Shown: piece by piece, positions 44,600 through 57,600 of the stretch
How positions within the stretch are numbered: the first letter of the stretch is position 1
Layout of the letters: each line of letters opens with the position of its first letter
NCBI RefSeq assembly: GCF_042453785.1
Contig: NC_091661.1
Span: 28,697,501 to 28,761,500 of the forward strand
DNA length: 64,000 nt
Origin: Malus domestica
Taxonomy: Eukaryota > Streptophyta > Magnoliopsida > Rosales > Rosaceae
Direction of reading: 5' to 3'
The notes under the pieces: generated by a model
Told to the model about the DNA's origin: nothing
Database searches by the model: none
The model's input: the letters and a program-made list of their open reading frames with translations, nothing else
Program-made: the position numbers and the translations under genes

Positions 44600-45733
44600 A
44601 TGCCGCCTCGTATGGAATCACGCCGTGCTTCTGGGTCTAATTTCCCCAATATAGCTCAATTAGGGGAAGCGATGACTCATGCTTTTCAGAATGTTATCCG
44701 CCCTTCTCCTCCTCAAAGAACACCCTTGGAGACCATGTATAATCTGAAATTGGATCGTTTTTTGGGTAATGAAGGTCACGAGGGGGCAGAAAAATGGCTA
44801 GATCATATTGAGAAGACTTTCCAGGTGATGCAGAGTCAGGGGAATCTCCATGCTGATAGATGGGTGGATACTACCACTTGGTTTTTGGGCCGAGAGCCAG
44901 CAGCATGGTGGGAAAATCAGACTAGGTTCATGTCGCCTGAGACGCAGCTGACTGGAAAGTGTTTAAAGAGAATTTTATGAAGAGATTTGTTCCTCCAGAA
45001 TACATAGATCGCAAGAAGCAAGAGTTCACCCGGTTGAAGCAAAAAGATATGTCAGCGCATGAGTACTGCATGAAATTTACCGACTTATCTCGTTATGACC
45101 CTGATACAGCTGGTAATCAGGCAGAGATGCTTTGCCGTTTTAAGTTGGGAACCAAGAAGAAATGGAGGACTTTTGCTAGTGCACTTCCTTGTTCTAATTA
45201 TCATGAGTTTTCTGAGATGTTGGTTCGGATGGAGGATTCCGACAATCTCCCTAGTAACAGTGAGGACGAGGAAGATAAGAATGATAACCAGAAGAGGGAT
45301 GATAGGGGTAAAGGGATCTCCACTCAAGGACCACGTAAGACGTAAAGTTTCAAGAAAAGTAGGGATAGTTCGAGTTCTTCTAGTGGAGGACTTAGTATCA
45401 CAGGCCCGATGAGAGGTGGTAGATTTGCTGGAGGACCCAGGTTTCAGAGGCAGAGGGATTTTAGTGGTGCTGGTGGTTCGGGTGCTCCGTTGTGTCACCA
45501 TTGTAACTTTAGGCATCATGGGGAGTGTAGGAGAAGTGGTGCTTGCTACACTTGTGGACAGATGGGACATAGGGCTGCTCAGTGTTCCCAGAGTCAGCAG
45601 AGATCTCAGCAGTCCACTATGCCACCTCCAGCGCCGATTCAGCGGAACTTGGGATCAGGCAGCTATGGTCAGATGGGACGTGGTGGTGCTTACCACTACC
45701 AGGGTGATACTCCTCCCTATGCTTCTGGATAGT
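44600..45733 (+). pseudogene. gag of the Gypsy element
   Basis: Starts MPPRMESRRAS. Capsid-like motifs AEKWLDHIEKTFQVM and FMKRFVPPEYIDRKKQEF are separated by a one-base frameshift near 44950. A stop (TAA, 45343) and another (TAG, 45731) break the frame. A CCHC zinc knuckle, CYTCGQMGHRAAQC, is intact at about 45544-45585. In an active element it would form the nucleocapsid that packages the RNA. Confidence 0.92.
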
Positions 45734-46025
45734 ACCAGTACCCCCATGATCCTTATTATCACTCTGGTATTCCTAAGACTTTGGAGGTTACGCTTCTTAT
45801 GCTTCTATGCCAGCTAGTGGGTCTCAGTGGCATCAGGGAAGTTAGCCCCGACAAGGAGAGGTTGCTGCCAGCAGTGCAGGACCGTCTAGACAGTCTAGCT
45901 AGATAAGACATGGGCGTACTTCTCAGGGGCGAGGTAACCAAGGCAGCAGAGGTCGTGGTGGACGTCAGCAGGCTCAGGGATGAGTTAACCACATCTCACT
46001 GCAGGATGCTCAGAACCATCCAGAT
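45734..46025 (+). other. Gag-protease linker region
   Basis: Low-complexity Q/G/S-rich coding remnant with stops and frameshifts and no separate domain. Confidence 0.6.
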
Positions 46026-49000
46026 TTGATTATGGGTACGTTGAATATTCTTGGTCACTTTGCTAGAGTTTTAATTGATTGTGGTGCTACACATTCCGTG
46101 ATTTCTTATACGTTTGCTCAAACGACCCAACCTCACCCTACACCTCTAGGATTTGATTTAGAGTTTGCTATGCCTAGAGGGGATACGTGTTATGTTGATA
46201 GTGCTTATTCTGGTTGTCCAGTGATGGTAGATATAGTGGTTATGCCAGCTAATCTTATCCCGTTAGATATTGTGGATTTTGATGTGATTTTAGGGGCAGA
46301 TTGGTTGCATTATAATCGTGCCCATATAGATTGTTACGGGAAATCAGTTACTTTTCTTCGTCTTGGACTACCAGAGGTTACTTTTGTGGGTGAAAGAAGT
46401 GGGGTGAGACATGGTGTTATTTCGGCCATGAGAGCAAAGAAGTTGTTATCGAAAGGTTGTCAGGGATACTTAACACATGTGTTGTTAAATGATGTTGTTC
46501 CTAGCAGTATCGAGGAAGTTGGTGTAGTTAGACACTATCCTGATGTGTTCCCAGATGATTTGCCTGGATTGCCGCCAGACAGAGATGTGGAGTTTTCCAT
46601 TGATTTACTTCCAGGTACGGATTTTATATCTTTGACTCCCTATAGAATGGCTCCAGCTGAATTGAGAGAATTGAAAATTCAGTTACAGGAATTAACTGAT
46701 AAGGGTTTCATTTAACCTAGTACTTCACCTTGGGGAGCTCCGGTGTTGTTTGTAAGAAAGAAAGATGGAACCTTGAGATTATGTATTGATTACAGGCAAT
46801 TGAATCGGGTGACGATTAAAAACCATTATCCATTGCCTCGTATCGATGATTTGTTTGATCAGCTTAAAGGTGCATGTGTGTTCTCTAAGATTGATTTAAG
46901 ATCTGGTTATTATCAGTTGAAGATTAAAGAGGATGATGTCCCTAAGATGGCTTTCCGAACCCGTTATGGACATTATGAATTTTTGGTGATGCCATTTGGA
47001 TTGACTAATGCACCTGCAACCTTCATGAGGCTAATGAATGAAGTATTCCAGCAATATCTTGATAGATTCGTCATTGTTTTTATCGATGATATTCTGGTAT
47101 ATTCTAAGTCTGAATTAGATTATATTCGACATCTTAACTTGGTACTAAGGAAATTTAGGGAGCATCAATTGTATGCCAAGTTTAGCAAGTGTCTGTTTTG
47201 GTTGAATGAAGTGGCATTTTTGGGGCATGTAGTATCGGCACGAGGAATTCAAGTAGATCCTCAAAAGATAGCAACAGTAGAGAATTGGGAACAACCGCGA
47301 ACCGTCACTGAGGTACGGAGTTTCCTTGATCTAGCAGGTTATTATCGACGGTTTGTTCAAGATTTTTCTATGATTGACTTGCCACTAACGAAGTTAACCA
47401 GGAAGGATGTTAAGTTCGAGTGGGACGAGAAGTGTGAGCAAAGTTTCCAGCAGTTGAAATATTGCCTCACTCATGCTCCAGTATTGGTACTTCCTGATGA
47501 TAGTGGTAACTTTAAGATTTATAGTGATGCTTCGTTGAATGGTTTGGGATGTGTTTTGATGCAGCATAATAGAGTGATTGCCTATGCTTCTCGGCAGTTG
47601 AAGATTCATGAAAGGAATTATCCTACTCACGATCTTGAATTGGCAGCCATTATTTTTGCTTTAAAAATTTGGAGGCATTATCTCTATGGTGAGAAATGTA
47701 AGATCTTCACAGACCATAAGAGCCTTCAGTATCTTTTCACTCAGCATGATCTTAATCTTCGTCAATGAAGATGGATGGAATTATTAAGTGATTATGACTG
47801 CACTATTGAGTATCATCCGGGTCGTGCAAATGTGGTAGCTGATGCACTGAGTAGGAAACCTTAAGGTCGACTCAATGCTTTGTATGCATGCCGTGTTCCT
47901 CTTCTTGCAGATTTGAGAGCTACTGGAGTACAGTTAGAGTTAGAAGATCAAAAGGAAGCTTTTCTTGCTAGTTTCCAAGTCAAGCCAGTTTTAGTCGATC
48001 GTGTACTGGAAGCTCAGTTGGTTGATGAAGAAATCCAAGAATTGATTCAATTGAGAAATGAGGGGAAAAAGAAAGATCTCCAGATTCGAGAATCAGATGG
48101 TATGCTTATGCAGGAGAACAAAATGTATGTGCCGAATAATGAAGAATTAAAGAAGGAAATTTTGGATGAAGCTCATTGTTCAGCTTATGCGATGCATCCA
48201 GGAAGGACTAAGATGTACCATACCATTTGACCGTTTTATTATTGGCCAGGTATGAAGAGGGAAATTGCTAAGTATGTAAGTAAGTGTATTGTTTACCAAC
48301 AAGTCAAAGCTGAGAGGAAGAAGCCTTTTGGTCGGATGCAACCACTTCCCGTTCCTCAGTGGAAATGGGAAAATATAACTATGGATTTTGTGTATAAGCT
48401 TCCACGTACACGAAATGGATTTGATGGTGTTTGGGTGATTGTAGATCGGCTTACGAAGTCATCACACTTCATTCCATTGAGAGAAAAGTACCCTCTGAAT
48501 AAATTGGCTAAGTTGTTCATTACGAAGATTGTAAAGTATAATGGAGTTCCAGTGAACATTATTTCTGATCGAGATCCTAGATTTACTTCTAAGTTCTGGG
48601 TAGCTTTTCAAGAAGCTCTTGGTACGAAATTACTTTACAGTACTGCTTATCATCCTCAAACTGATGGACAATCAGAGAGGGCCATTCAGACGTTAGAGGA
48701 TATGTTGAGATCTTCAGTGTTACAGTTTGGTGATTCTTGGCATGATCGCCTAGACTTGATGGAATTTGCCTACAATAATAGTTTTCATTCGAGCATTAGT
48801 ATGTCACCGTTTGAGACACTTTATGGTAGAGCTTGTCGTACGCCATTGTGTTGGTCAGAGGTTGGCGAAAGAGTACTAGAGGGCCCAGAGATTGTGGATG
48901 AGACTACTCAAAATGTTCAAGTGATTAAGGCTAACCTGAAAGCGGCCTAGGATCAACAGAAGAGTTTAGCAGATAGACATGCTACTGATCGAGTTTATGA

Positions 49001-49427
49001 TGTGGGTAACTTGGTATTCTTGAAATTATCACCTTGGAGAGGTGTAGTACGTTTTGAAAAAAGATGCAAGCTAAGTCCGAGGTATATAGGACCTTATGAG
49101 ATCACTGAGAGGATTGGTGAAGTTGCTTACAGATTAGAGTTGCTTTCGGAGTTATCCAAAGTACATAATGTGTTTCATGTCTCGATGCTTCGACATTATA
49201 TTTCAGATCCTTCACATGTGATTCCTCCTCAACCTCTGGAGATTAATCCGGATTTAACGTATGATGAAGAACCAGTGACTATCTTGGATTGGAAAGATAA
49301 AGTTCTAAGGAATAAGACAGTGAGCTTAGTAAAAGTGTTGTGGAGGAACCACTCAGTGGAAGAAGTTACTTAGGAGACGGAAGATCGAATGAGAGAGATG
49401 TATCCGAGGTTGTTTTATGGTTATTGA
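46026..49427 (+). pseudogene. pol of the Gypsy element (protease, RT, RNase H, integrase, chromodomain-like end)
   Basis: Protease active-site motif VLIDCGATHSVIS (46065 onward). Reverse transcriptase: [43 protein letters not shown] and the catalytic [10 protein letters not shown]. RNase [34 protein letters not shown]. Integrase: HCSAYAMHPGRTK, then a zinc finger whose second CxxC cysteine is tyrosine (KCIVYQQVKAE), core MDFVYKLP, SDRDPRFTSKFW, TDGQSERAIQTLED with all three catalytic acids kept. C-terminus LDWKDKVLRNKT and KVLWRNHSVEEVT. In-frame stops at 46713, 47766, 48228, 48948 and 49371, each at a position where relatives have Arg, Gln or Trp, plus one after ALSRKP. The final stop would be 49425-49427. 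Confidence 0.95.
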
Positions 49428-49480
49428 TGGTTTGTTTGGTTGTATGAATTTCGAGGACGAAATTCTATAAGGGGGAAGAT

Positions 49481-51666
49481 TGTCACAGCCCGTCCCAAAG
49501 TTACATTTGACGGGAATGTGAATTGACGGGATTGCCCCTAGCAGGTGTTAAGGTATGTGTGTATTTTGGTCTAAATACATACATTTCTAAGTTTTTGTTT
49601 TAAGTGGGATTAATGTTAGTATGTATGTTTTGGTGTGATTAGGTTTTGTTTGGACCACACACACACCCAACCTGATCTCCCTCTCTCATTCCCCGTGCCC
49701 TTTCTCTCTCATCCCTCACGACACTCTCTCCCTCTCTCCTTTCGAAGTGTACGTATGAGACCCAAAAACCTTCAAAACTCCACGGATCGAAGCTAAAAAG
49801 GTATGGTTCTTCATCATTTCGACCTCCTGAGTTGTTTGGTGCTAGTTTTAGGAAGTGAAACCCTCGAAATCACGTTGAAATCTCGAGGTCCGATTTGAGT
49901 ACTGTTCATGCACACGTAAATTCTTCATTTTTAGGGAATTCTAAGCTTGTAGTGAGCTTAGTGAGGTCCTAAGGAAGCTCGGGGAAGTTTGTTTGAAAGT
50001 TTTGGACGTCGGGATCGTGTAGTTCGAAGTTGGCCGGTTTCTTGGAATTTCTTCGGTGAGATTTCGTAGTTTTTAGAGCCTTAAACTAGTCTATCGTGAT
50101 TCTACATGTTGAGGGCTTCAAATTGATATAAAATGCGAAGAAAATGGTTGAGAAACAAAGGAGAACAAGGCGTTTGAAAATCGCCCAGTTTTCCGGCCAC
50201 CGGAAAATTCAGTCCGACGAACCGAGGTTAGGGATGATGCGCGTGGGGGCGCGTGTCCCCGTGCCTGCCTTGGCGCGTGGGGGCACGTGCCACATCAAAA
50301 AAAATTTCTAAAAATTTGTCGACGTCCGTGACGTCGAGTAGGTCATTGTGGTATATTCATATACCCAATTTGAGCACCGTATGAGAAGTTATTACGAATT
50401 ATTGGTAATGTGCTTTAAATAACGTTTTTATAGTTGTTTCGCATATAGGTGACACCTATCCCAAGGACGAGCGTATCCAGGGACGTCACGGGGGTTACGA
50501 CCCTTCGACTTATCAGTGAATGGGCAGTTTTTATTTTCGTATTACCTATATACTCTTAATTGTCCCAGAAATTGAATTTATATGAAAGTATGTTTTCAAT
50601 TGCCATGATGCATATTATAAATTATATGAATTGATATTGATGCATATATATATAAATGTGAATTGGTGCTGTGGACGCACATGTGAGTATCAGGTGAGTT
50701 TATATGGTTTATATGAATGAATGATGATGTGATTGCGTTGAGAACTCATAACCTGCACCCTTGGTATTAGTGCTTATAGTATTCACCGCACCGTACGCTC
50801 ACCTTGGATCCAAGTAGGTGCATGTCGTACAGACCATGAGAGGGTTCCGACATGCTAGTCGTACAGATCACTGAGGTGATTCCGACTGGTAGGTGACTTT
50901 AGATTATGTGCACAGATGATTGATGAGAGAAGCACTAAAGCGTATTTTACACCATTCTAGTCGTACAGACTACTTTAGGTAGTTCCGACATTATGTGCAG
51001 TGTAGTGCCGTACAGGTCACTGTGGTGACTCTAGCAGTGCCGTACAGGTCACAGTTTGTGACTTCGGCTGGTTTGGATGTTGGGCTTTATAAATTAACTG
51101 TACAAGGCCAATTACAAGGTCTCCGGTTGATTCTTTATATCACCTGTCATATTGATGCATCCATATTCTGTTTTGACATTTATAGCATGGCATAGTCTCT
51201 GAATTTGAGTTATATGAAGATATGTATACTATTATGTTATTTTCTGGGAAAAAGTATACAGGTTTTACAGTGAGGGGTTAGAATTGTTTTTGGTGAAATG
51301 TTTTTGAAAAGCTTTGGTTTTACTGACCCACTCTATCTTGTTTTTCGCCCCTCCAGGTTCTAGTTAGCTGCGTTGATCACCCACGAGGATTTCTACGGAG
51401 TTTTGACAGACTTCTTTAATGTAGGACTCACCTGTGGGTGATGTATTTTAGTTATGGTCTTACTCGACTGCAACTAGTGTTTATGCTCTGTTTATGTGTG
51501 TGTCCACACTTTAATTCACTCTAGCATGTTAGTCGGTTAACCTTTGCTAGTATTTGGTTTTAATTCCTTCGTAATTCTTTTAGTTTCTGCTTCCGCACTG
51601 CACTTATGGTTACGTCACACTCACGTGACGACCAGCACGCCTTGATTCTAGGATCGGGGTGTGTCA
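49481..51666 (+). repeat. 3' LTR of the Gypsy element (2186 bp)
   Basis: Starts TGTCACAGCCCGTCCC after the polypurine tract and ends ATCGGGGTGTGTCA. Differs from the 5' LTR by scattered transitions and two small indels, including extra sequence GCGCGTGTCCCCGTGCC near 50250. Confidence 0.95.
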
Positions 51667-51671
51667 GAAAA

Positions 51672-54451
51672 CGTAGATTACGCAAGTTCAAATCACATTG
51701 ATGTTGTTAATTAGAAGATTCAGAACTAGATTAGAATAATTTCTTAATTTGCTCAATTTCCATATTGATTCACATGTTTCTGCACTATTTTTATGTCACG
51801 ACTCACAAGCATTTGGTAGGACTTCTGGTTGTTTTTGCGAGAATGACAATTTCAAACATGCACGAAACAAAACAGATTTAAACACGACATGTTATAGGAC
51901 TTGAGATTCACGATATTTGTAGCCGCATAAATATGAAGATTTTATGGTAGGTTATATACCTTACCAAAATTTCAACTTGTCCAAAGAATTAAGTGCATTT
52001 GATATTCGAGATGTCTCACTAATTGTGTGAATATTTCAGTTCAAATATGTCTCTAGTTATACTCAAGTTTCTCTCTAAACTGTTTGAGTACAATTTGGAT
52101 CAAATTCAATACCGTCATGAACAACTTACAAACTAAACTCAAGAAATGGGATTACCAATTTACCATCATTAACCTTTTTGTTTCTTTTGACGAAAAAAAA
52201 AAAATAATGCTGGCCGGCCATGGGCCTATTTGGACTCATTCTGATGGGCCTTTTAAAAATTTAAAACCAGGCTAGTCCAATTCGTATTTGAATTTCCCAA
52301 TAAGTTGAAGTATTATTTTAGGATGATGTTATCCAGACACTCATTTCTTTTTTTCATACACGTCTTTTGATTTTAGGCAATCGAATCAAATAAGTTGAAT
52401 AAGATCAAATGACAAAATTAATAAGAATATGTGAGAGGTAAAAAATATGTGTGAATAGCACTACCCTTATTTTATTACTAGCTTCTTTCTTTTGCATTTG
52501 ATTTTTTTTGGATACTTTATTCTATTTTTTTAAATTGGCTTAATTTTATATTTAGAATAAATTCAACAAAAAAAACCACTAACTTCTCAATAAGAAGCGG
52601 TTATTTCTTTTCAAATTTTTAATTACTAAACTGTTATTTAAAATTTACTAGAATATGCTATGCACAAACTGTCTGTTAATTTTTTGTTTTTGTTTTTAAA
52701 GTTAAAGGAGAGCAGCAAGAGAGTGAGAGATAACGTAAGAGTGAGGAGAGAGAGGATTATTTTTTATTTTTTAAAATAGATATGTTAAAATCACCTATAA
52801 GTGGGGTTTAAATAAAAAATAACAAAATTTTGTTTTGTAAAATTATGTTACTGCCTTTAACTTTTTTATTGTAATAATAATTTTTTCATCTTCTTTCAAT
52901 TGACAAAAAAAATTCTATTAATATGTAGTTTAGTTAAGATAAACAAAAAGCCTTTTTGCATAAGTAATGTTCCAACAAAGTTTATTATTATTTTTCTTTT
53001 TTTTTTCCGCTTTTCTTCTTATTTTTTTGCTAATTTTTCTGGTTTGTTTAATTTTTTTTTACAAAAATACCTTTGGAGATGAGAAATCAAATTTTCACGT
53101 TAGTTTTGGATTTTTTTTTAATTCAGGGGTTTTTTAGTCCAATTGTTTCTTGTGACACCTTGTGACTTTAATGTAAAGTTCTGGCTTCCTAATGATAAAA
53201 ATATTTTTTTTAACAAACGATATTATTTGTACTAAGAGAAAAGGTGAGCTAAGCTTCACATTGCCTAGCAATAATGTGGTTTAAATTCACCTTTAGTGAT
53301 AATTGAAACTAAAAATTAGAAGTGAAAAGGAATACTACTAAACCAGAATATTAAGTGGTAAAAATGAAGATAAATTAGTAATATTATTATTTTTATGTAC
53401 AAACCTAGTAGAAAGAAACTCATTAACTTCCCGACCATTTTACAGAGTATCCTCTTTCCAATTTTATAGAATTACATTTTTTTTTTGGGATAGTGCTAGG
53501 AAACCACCTAGTAAAAGGAAACTTATTTTCGTCGACTCATTTGACTTTCCGACGATTTTACAGTTTTTTTCTTTCAAATTTATAAAATTATATTTTTTTA
53601 ATAATGTTAAGAAAATCAAAATTTTAAATCAAATTTGCAAGTTAAAAGATATTTCATCAATTAAAAACATCATGCTAATTGATATTCAATGAATAATCTA
53701 ATCTCTACTAATTAATAAAATATTTTTTGTCAACCAAAAAATGATGAAAAGACAAATTAGTCTTTTATCACAAAAAAAATGATGGGTAATAATGTAATTT
53801 CACATGTCCAAATTTTATTGTTTTTTGTTGAAGTCTCACCTACGAGTGATGTTAAAATACCTCAAATATTTATATAAAAAAAACCAAAAAAAAAAAAAAC
53901 CTCCCACTCCTCCACGTTCTCTCTTTCTCCCGCTCTCTCCCTCTCTCTCCCTCTCTCTCCTTCTCATTTTCTAACAAAATGTGTTTAAATATACAAAGTG
54001 TGTAGGCAAATACTAGTCAACTACAACTTAGTTTATAAATTCACCTTAAAAAATTTAGTTTTCTTAACATTACATTTTTTTTTTGTTTTAATATTTCATT
54101 AAAACAAACAAAAAAATCACAGCGGAAACGAAAAAGGCCCCAAAAAACAGAGATTAGGCCCAAACAGAAACAAAGCTCAAAGAAGAAGAAAACCCTAGCA
54201 GCAGAGAAACTGTTGAAGTCGTCGTCCCCATCGCCGCACTGGTGAGCCAAACGGATGAACGGCTGCAGGGATCCAGAAGAAGATAAGGTCAAGCAAGAAA
54301 ACTCCCAAGAAAACTCCCAACACAGCACGTCCAACAGATCCACGAGATAAACCAAAAGACAGCCCAAAAAGTGCAGGACACGAATGCTCCATCATCCTCC
54401 ACGAACCCAACATCACCGCACCGGTGAGCCAAACAGAATCATATCTTTGGG
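51672..54451. other. Upstream region of the intact TNL, no gene seen
   Basis: 51672-52080 is the continuation of the subtilase 3' flank, with nothing recognised. 52090-52780 is the block duplicated at 3133-3850. 52790-53880 is very AT-rich with long T runs. 53900-53965 is a CT microsatellite (TCTCTCCC units). 54180-54430 is less AT-rich and has an open frame on the minus strand without recognisable motif; CGGTGAGCCAAAC occurs twice (about 54239 and 54421). Confidence 0.55.
52321..52466. mobile_element. Divergent MITE, partner of the copy at 3372
   Basis: Left end GATGTTATCCAGACACTC and right end TGTGTGAATAGCACTACCCTT are inverted relatives. It occupies the same place as the copy at 3372-3519 within the duplicated block. 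Confidence 0.55.
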
Positions 54452-54559
54452 TACATTTTTTCCAGCCGATCGTTTAACTCCCAACTCCAAAAGCTGACGC
54501 TTAATTACATTTTTTCCAGCCGATCGTTTAACTCCCAACTCCAAAAGCTGACGCTTAAT
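54452..54559 (+). repeat. Exact 54-bp tandem duplication in the TNL upstream region
   Basis: Two identical head-to-tail copies, 54452-54505 and 54506-54559 (start TACATTTTTTCCAGCCGATC, end AAGCTGACGCTTAAT), ending 74 bp before the start codon. They probably lie in the promoter or 5' UTR. Confidence 0.92.
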
Positions 54560-54633
54560 CGGCCATTTCAGCTTTTACGTTGCATTAGGCGAGTCGGTAG
54601 TTGACCATCTGCTGTGGATATTGTCCCTGTCAG

Positions 54634-57600
54634 ATGTCAATGGCTGCTTCTTCGTCTTCCTCATGGAAATACGACGTCTTCCTGAATTTCAGAGGCGAAG
54701 ACACTCGCAAGATCTTCGTCGGCCATCTCTACAGAGCTCTGGATCAGAAAGCAATCAACACCTTCATCGACGCGGAAAAGCTCAGAAAAGGCAACGACCT
54801 TTCGGAACTCCTTTCAGCCATCGAAGAGTCAAGGATTTCGATCGTGGTTTTCTCCCAGAACTACGCTTCTTCGACGTGGTGCTTGAAAGAACTGGTCAAA
54901 ATCCTGGCGTGCATGGATACAAAGAATCAGATAGTGGTGCCGATCTTCTACCAAGTCGATCCATCTGAAGTTCGTAAGCTCAAGAGAAGTTTTGCAGAAG
55001 CTTTTGCTCAACACGAACGCGAATCGAACGCCGAAATGGAAGAGGTGAAGAGCTGGAGGTCCGCACTAACCAGAGCCACCAATTTATCCGGATGGGATTC
55101 GCGAAAATACGAGTAATTACTGTTCAATTATATTCTTAATTACTATTGAATTGGGATTTTTAAAGCATCTAGTTTAATTCGGTGCTGTTTTTCATATTTC
55201 ACAGGGATGATGCCAAGCTTATTGAGGAAATTGTGGATGACATATTTAAGAGATTGATCCATGTCTCCTCAAGCAAAGATAATGGCTTGGTTGGAATGGA
55301 TTACCACATAGATAAAGTGAATTCACTGTTACGTCCTGGGGTGAATGATGTTTTCACTGTTGGAATATGGGGTATGGGAGGTATAGGCAAAACCACCATC
55401 GCTCGCGCTGTTTATGATGAAATCGCTTGTCAATTTGAAGCTTGCTGCTTTCTCGAAAATATCAAGGAAGGCTTCTCGAAAAATGGTGCAGCACATATGC
55501 AGGAAGTGCTTCTTTCTAGAATCTTGAAGGAAAAGGTGCAGAGTTTAGGCACGTTGGATCGAGGTTCCAGAGTGATAATGGAAAGGCTACAAAGGAAAAA
55601 AGTGTTCATTGTTCTTGATGACGTTGATGAATTATCCCAAATCGAAGCCTTACTTGGAGAGCAGCATTCATTTGGCGGTGGAAGTCGGGTCATTATAACA
55701 ACTAGAGATAAACAATTATTAAGTGGAGCTGGTGCTGTATATGAGCCCGAGAACTTAAGGGAGCCAGAAGCTCTTAAACTCTTCAAGCAGTATGCCTTCA
55801 GAACAAACCAACCCACCAGAGTTTATGATCAGCTCTCAAGGGATGTCATACAATATGCTCAAGGTCTGCCTTTAGCACTCAAAGTGTTGGGAGCTTTTCT
55901 TGATAACAAAACATTGCCCGAGTGGGAAGATGTGTTAGAAAAAATAAGGAAGATCCCGCAAAGGGGAATTCATAATGTGCTTAAAACAAGCTTCGATGGA
56001 CTGGATGATTCAGAGAAGAATGTCTTTCTAGATATTGCATGTTTCTTGAAAGGAATGGATATAGACATGGCAAAAAAAATTCTGGACAGTTGTGGCTTCT
56101 ATCCCCATACTGGAATAAGAGTTCTAATTGATCGAGCTCTAATATCTGTCTCAGAGTGGGGGACACTGGAGATGCATGATTTACTAGAGGAAATGGGTCG
56201 GGAAATCGTTCGCCAAGAATCTATCAAAGAGCCTGGGAGAAGAAGTAGGTTGTGGAGTTATGAAGATGTTCATCATGTGCTGACTAAAAATACAGTGAGA
56301 TATCTTTTTCTTATGCAATGTTTAGTAGAAAACTTCAGCTTTTGACCAAAATCTATTTTATAGCAAACATGCATTGTTTATAATATTCAATAAGGTTGTC
56401 AGTGTTTTCCTTCACTTTAAATTACATTGTTGGTTTATCCAGGCTACAGAAGCAGTTGAAACCATAATCCTGGATTCGGCAATCTTGAAAGAGGGATGCT
56501 CAAATACTGAAGCTTTTGTTAGTATGACAAAACTAAGACTGCTCATGATCGGTGATGACGCTGATATTTACACCAAGCATTTTTACAAATATCATCTTGC
56601 AGTCAGGGATTCATTTGGCCATCAAACTCCAAGTGATTGCTTCATAGAACACTGGATTGCGGACTTAAAGTTCCAATCTTCTCAATTGAGGTGCCTCATC
56701 TGGCGTGATTGCCCCCTAAAGTCTTGGCCATCCAACTTTCAGTTCAAGAATCTTGTAAACCTTGACATGAGCTATAGTTGCATCGAACAACTTTGGAAAG
56801 GAGCTGAGGTACGATTTTTCATTTACGTAAATTTATTATTTTCAAAGTTTAGGTTCTGAGTTGTGCATGTTTTCTTGGACTTTTTAACAGCCTCTGGAAA
56901 AGTTGAAATTCATCAATTTATGTCATTGTCAATACCTTAAGAAAACCCCTGACTTCACAAGGGCTACAAGTCTTGAGGAACTGAGATTCGAAAATTGTAC
57001 AAGGTTATGTGAGGTTGACCCATCCATTTCAGCTTTGAAAAACCTTGCTATATTGAGTCTAACTTGGTGCATTGATCTTAAGATTCTTCCGAGCATCACT
57101 GGTATGAAGTCTCTTAAAACCATTCGTCTTTCCGGTTGCTCAAGCCTTGAGAAGTTTCCTGAGATTTCAGATGTTATGGAGAAGCTATCAGAGTTATATT
57201 TAGGTGGGACTGCAATTAAAGAACTGCCTTCATCAATTAATAAACTCACGGGCCTTGCTACTTTGGACCTACGAGGCTGTCGAGAACTCAAGAGCCTGCC
57301 GAGCAGCATTCATATGGGATCTCTTCAAACCTTTAATCTTTCTGGTTGCTCAAACCTTGAGATGTTTCCAGTGATTTCAGAAGTTATGGAGGAGCTATCA
57401 GAGCTTCATTTAGATGGGATTGCAATTAAAGAACTGCCTTCGTCAATTAATAAACTCACGGGCCTTACTGTTTTGGACCTATCTGGGTGTCAAGAACTCA
57501 AGAGCCTGCCGAGCAGCATTCATATGAGATCTCTTCAAACCCTTAATCTTTCTGGTTGCTCAAACCTTGAGAAGTTTCCTGAGATTTCAGATGTTATGGA

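Larger units (their letters stand above)
42365..51666 (+). mobile_element. Full-length Ty3/Gypsy retrotransposon, chromovirus-like
   Basis: 9302 bp with a perfect 5-bp target duplication GAAAA (42360-42364 and 51667-51671), inserted in subtilase 3' flank. LTRs are 2157 and 2186 bp and nearly identical. Primer-binding site TTGGTATCAGAG at 44524-44535 (initiator tRNA-Met type) and polypurine tract AAGGGGGAAGAT just before 49481. Gene order gag, protease, reverse transcriptase, RNase H, integrase places it in Ty3/Gypsy; the C-terminal KVLWRNHSVEEVT motif is that of the plant Tekay/Del chromovirus group. All reading frames are broken by stops, so it is not autonomous now. Confidence 0.96.

Noticed and set aside
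52196..52260. Short frame containing GPIWTHSDGPFKNL as a gene
   Set aside because: The same DNA occurs at 3260 in the duplicated intergenic block with a broken frame; no start context or domain.
54041..54416. Minus-strand frames of 73-108 codons upstream of the TNL
   Set aside because: Hydrophobic low-complexity translations of reversed sequence, with no homologue recognised and no supporting context.
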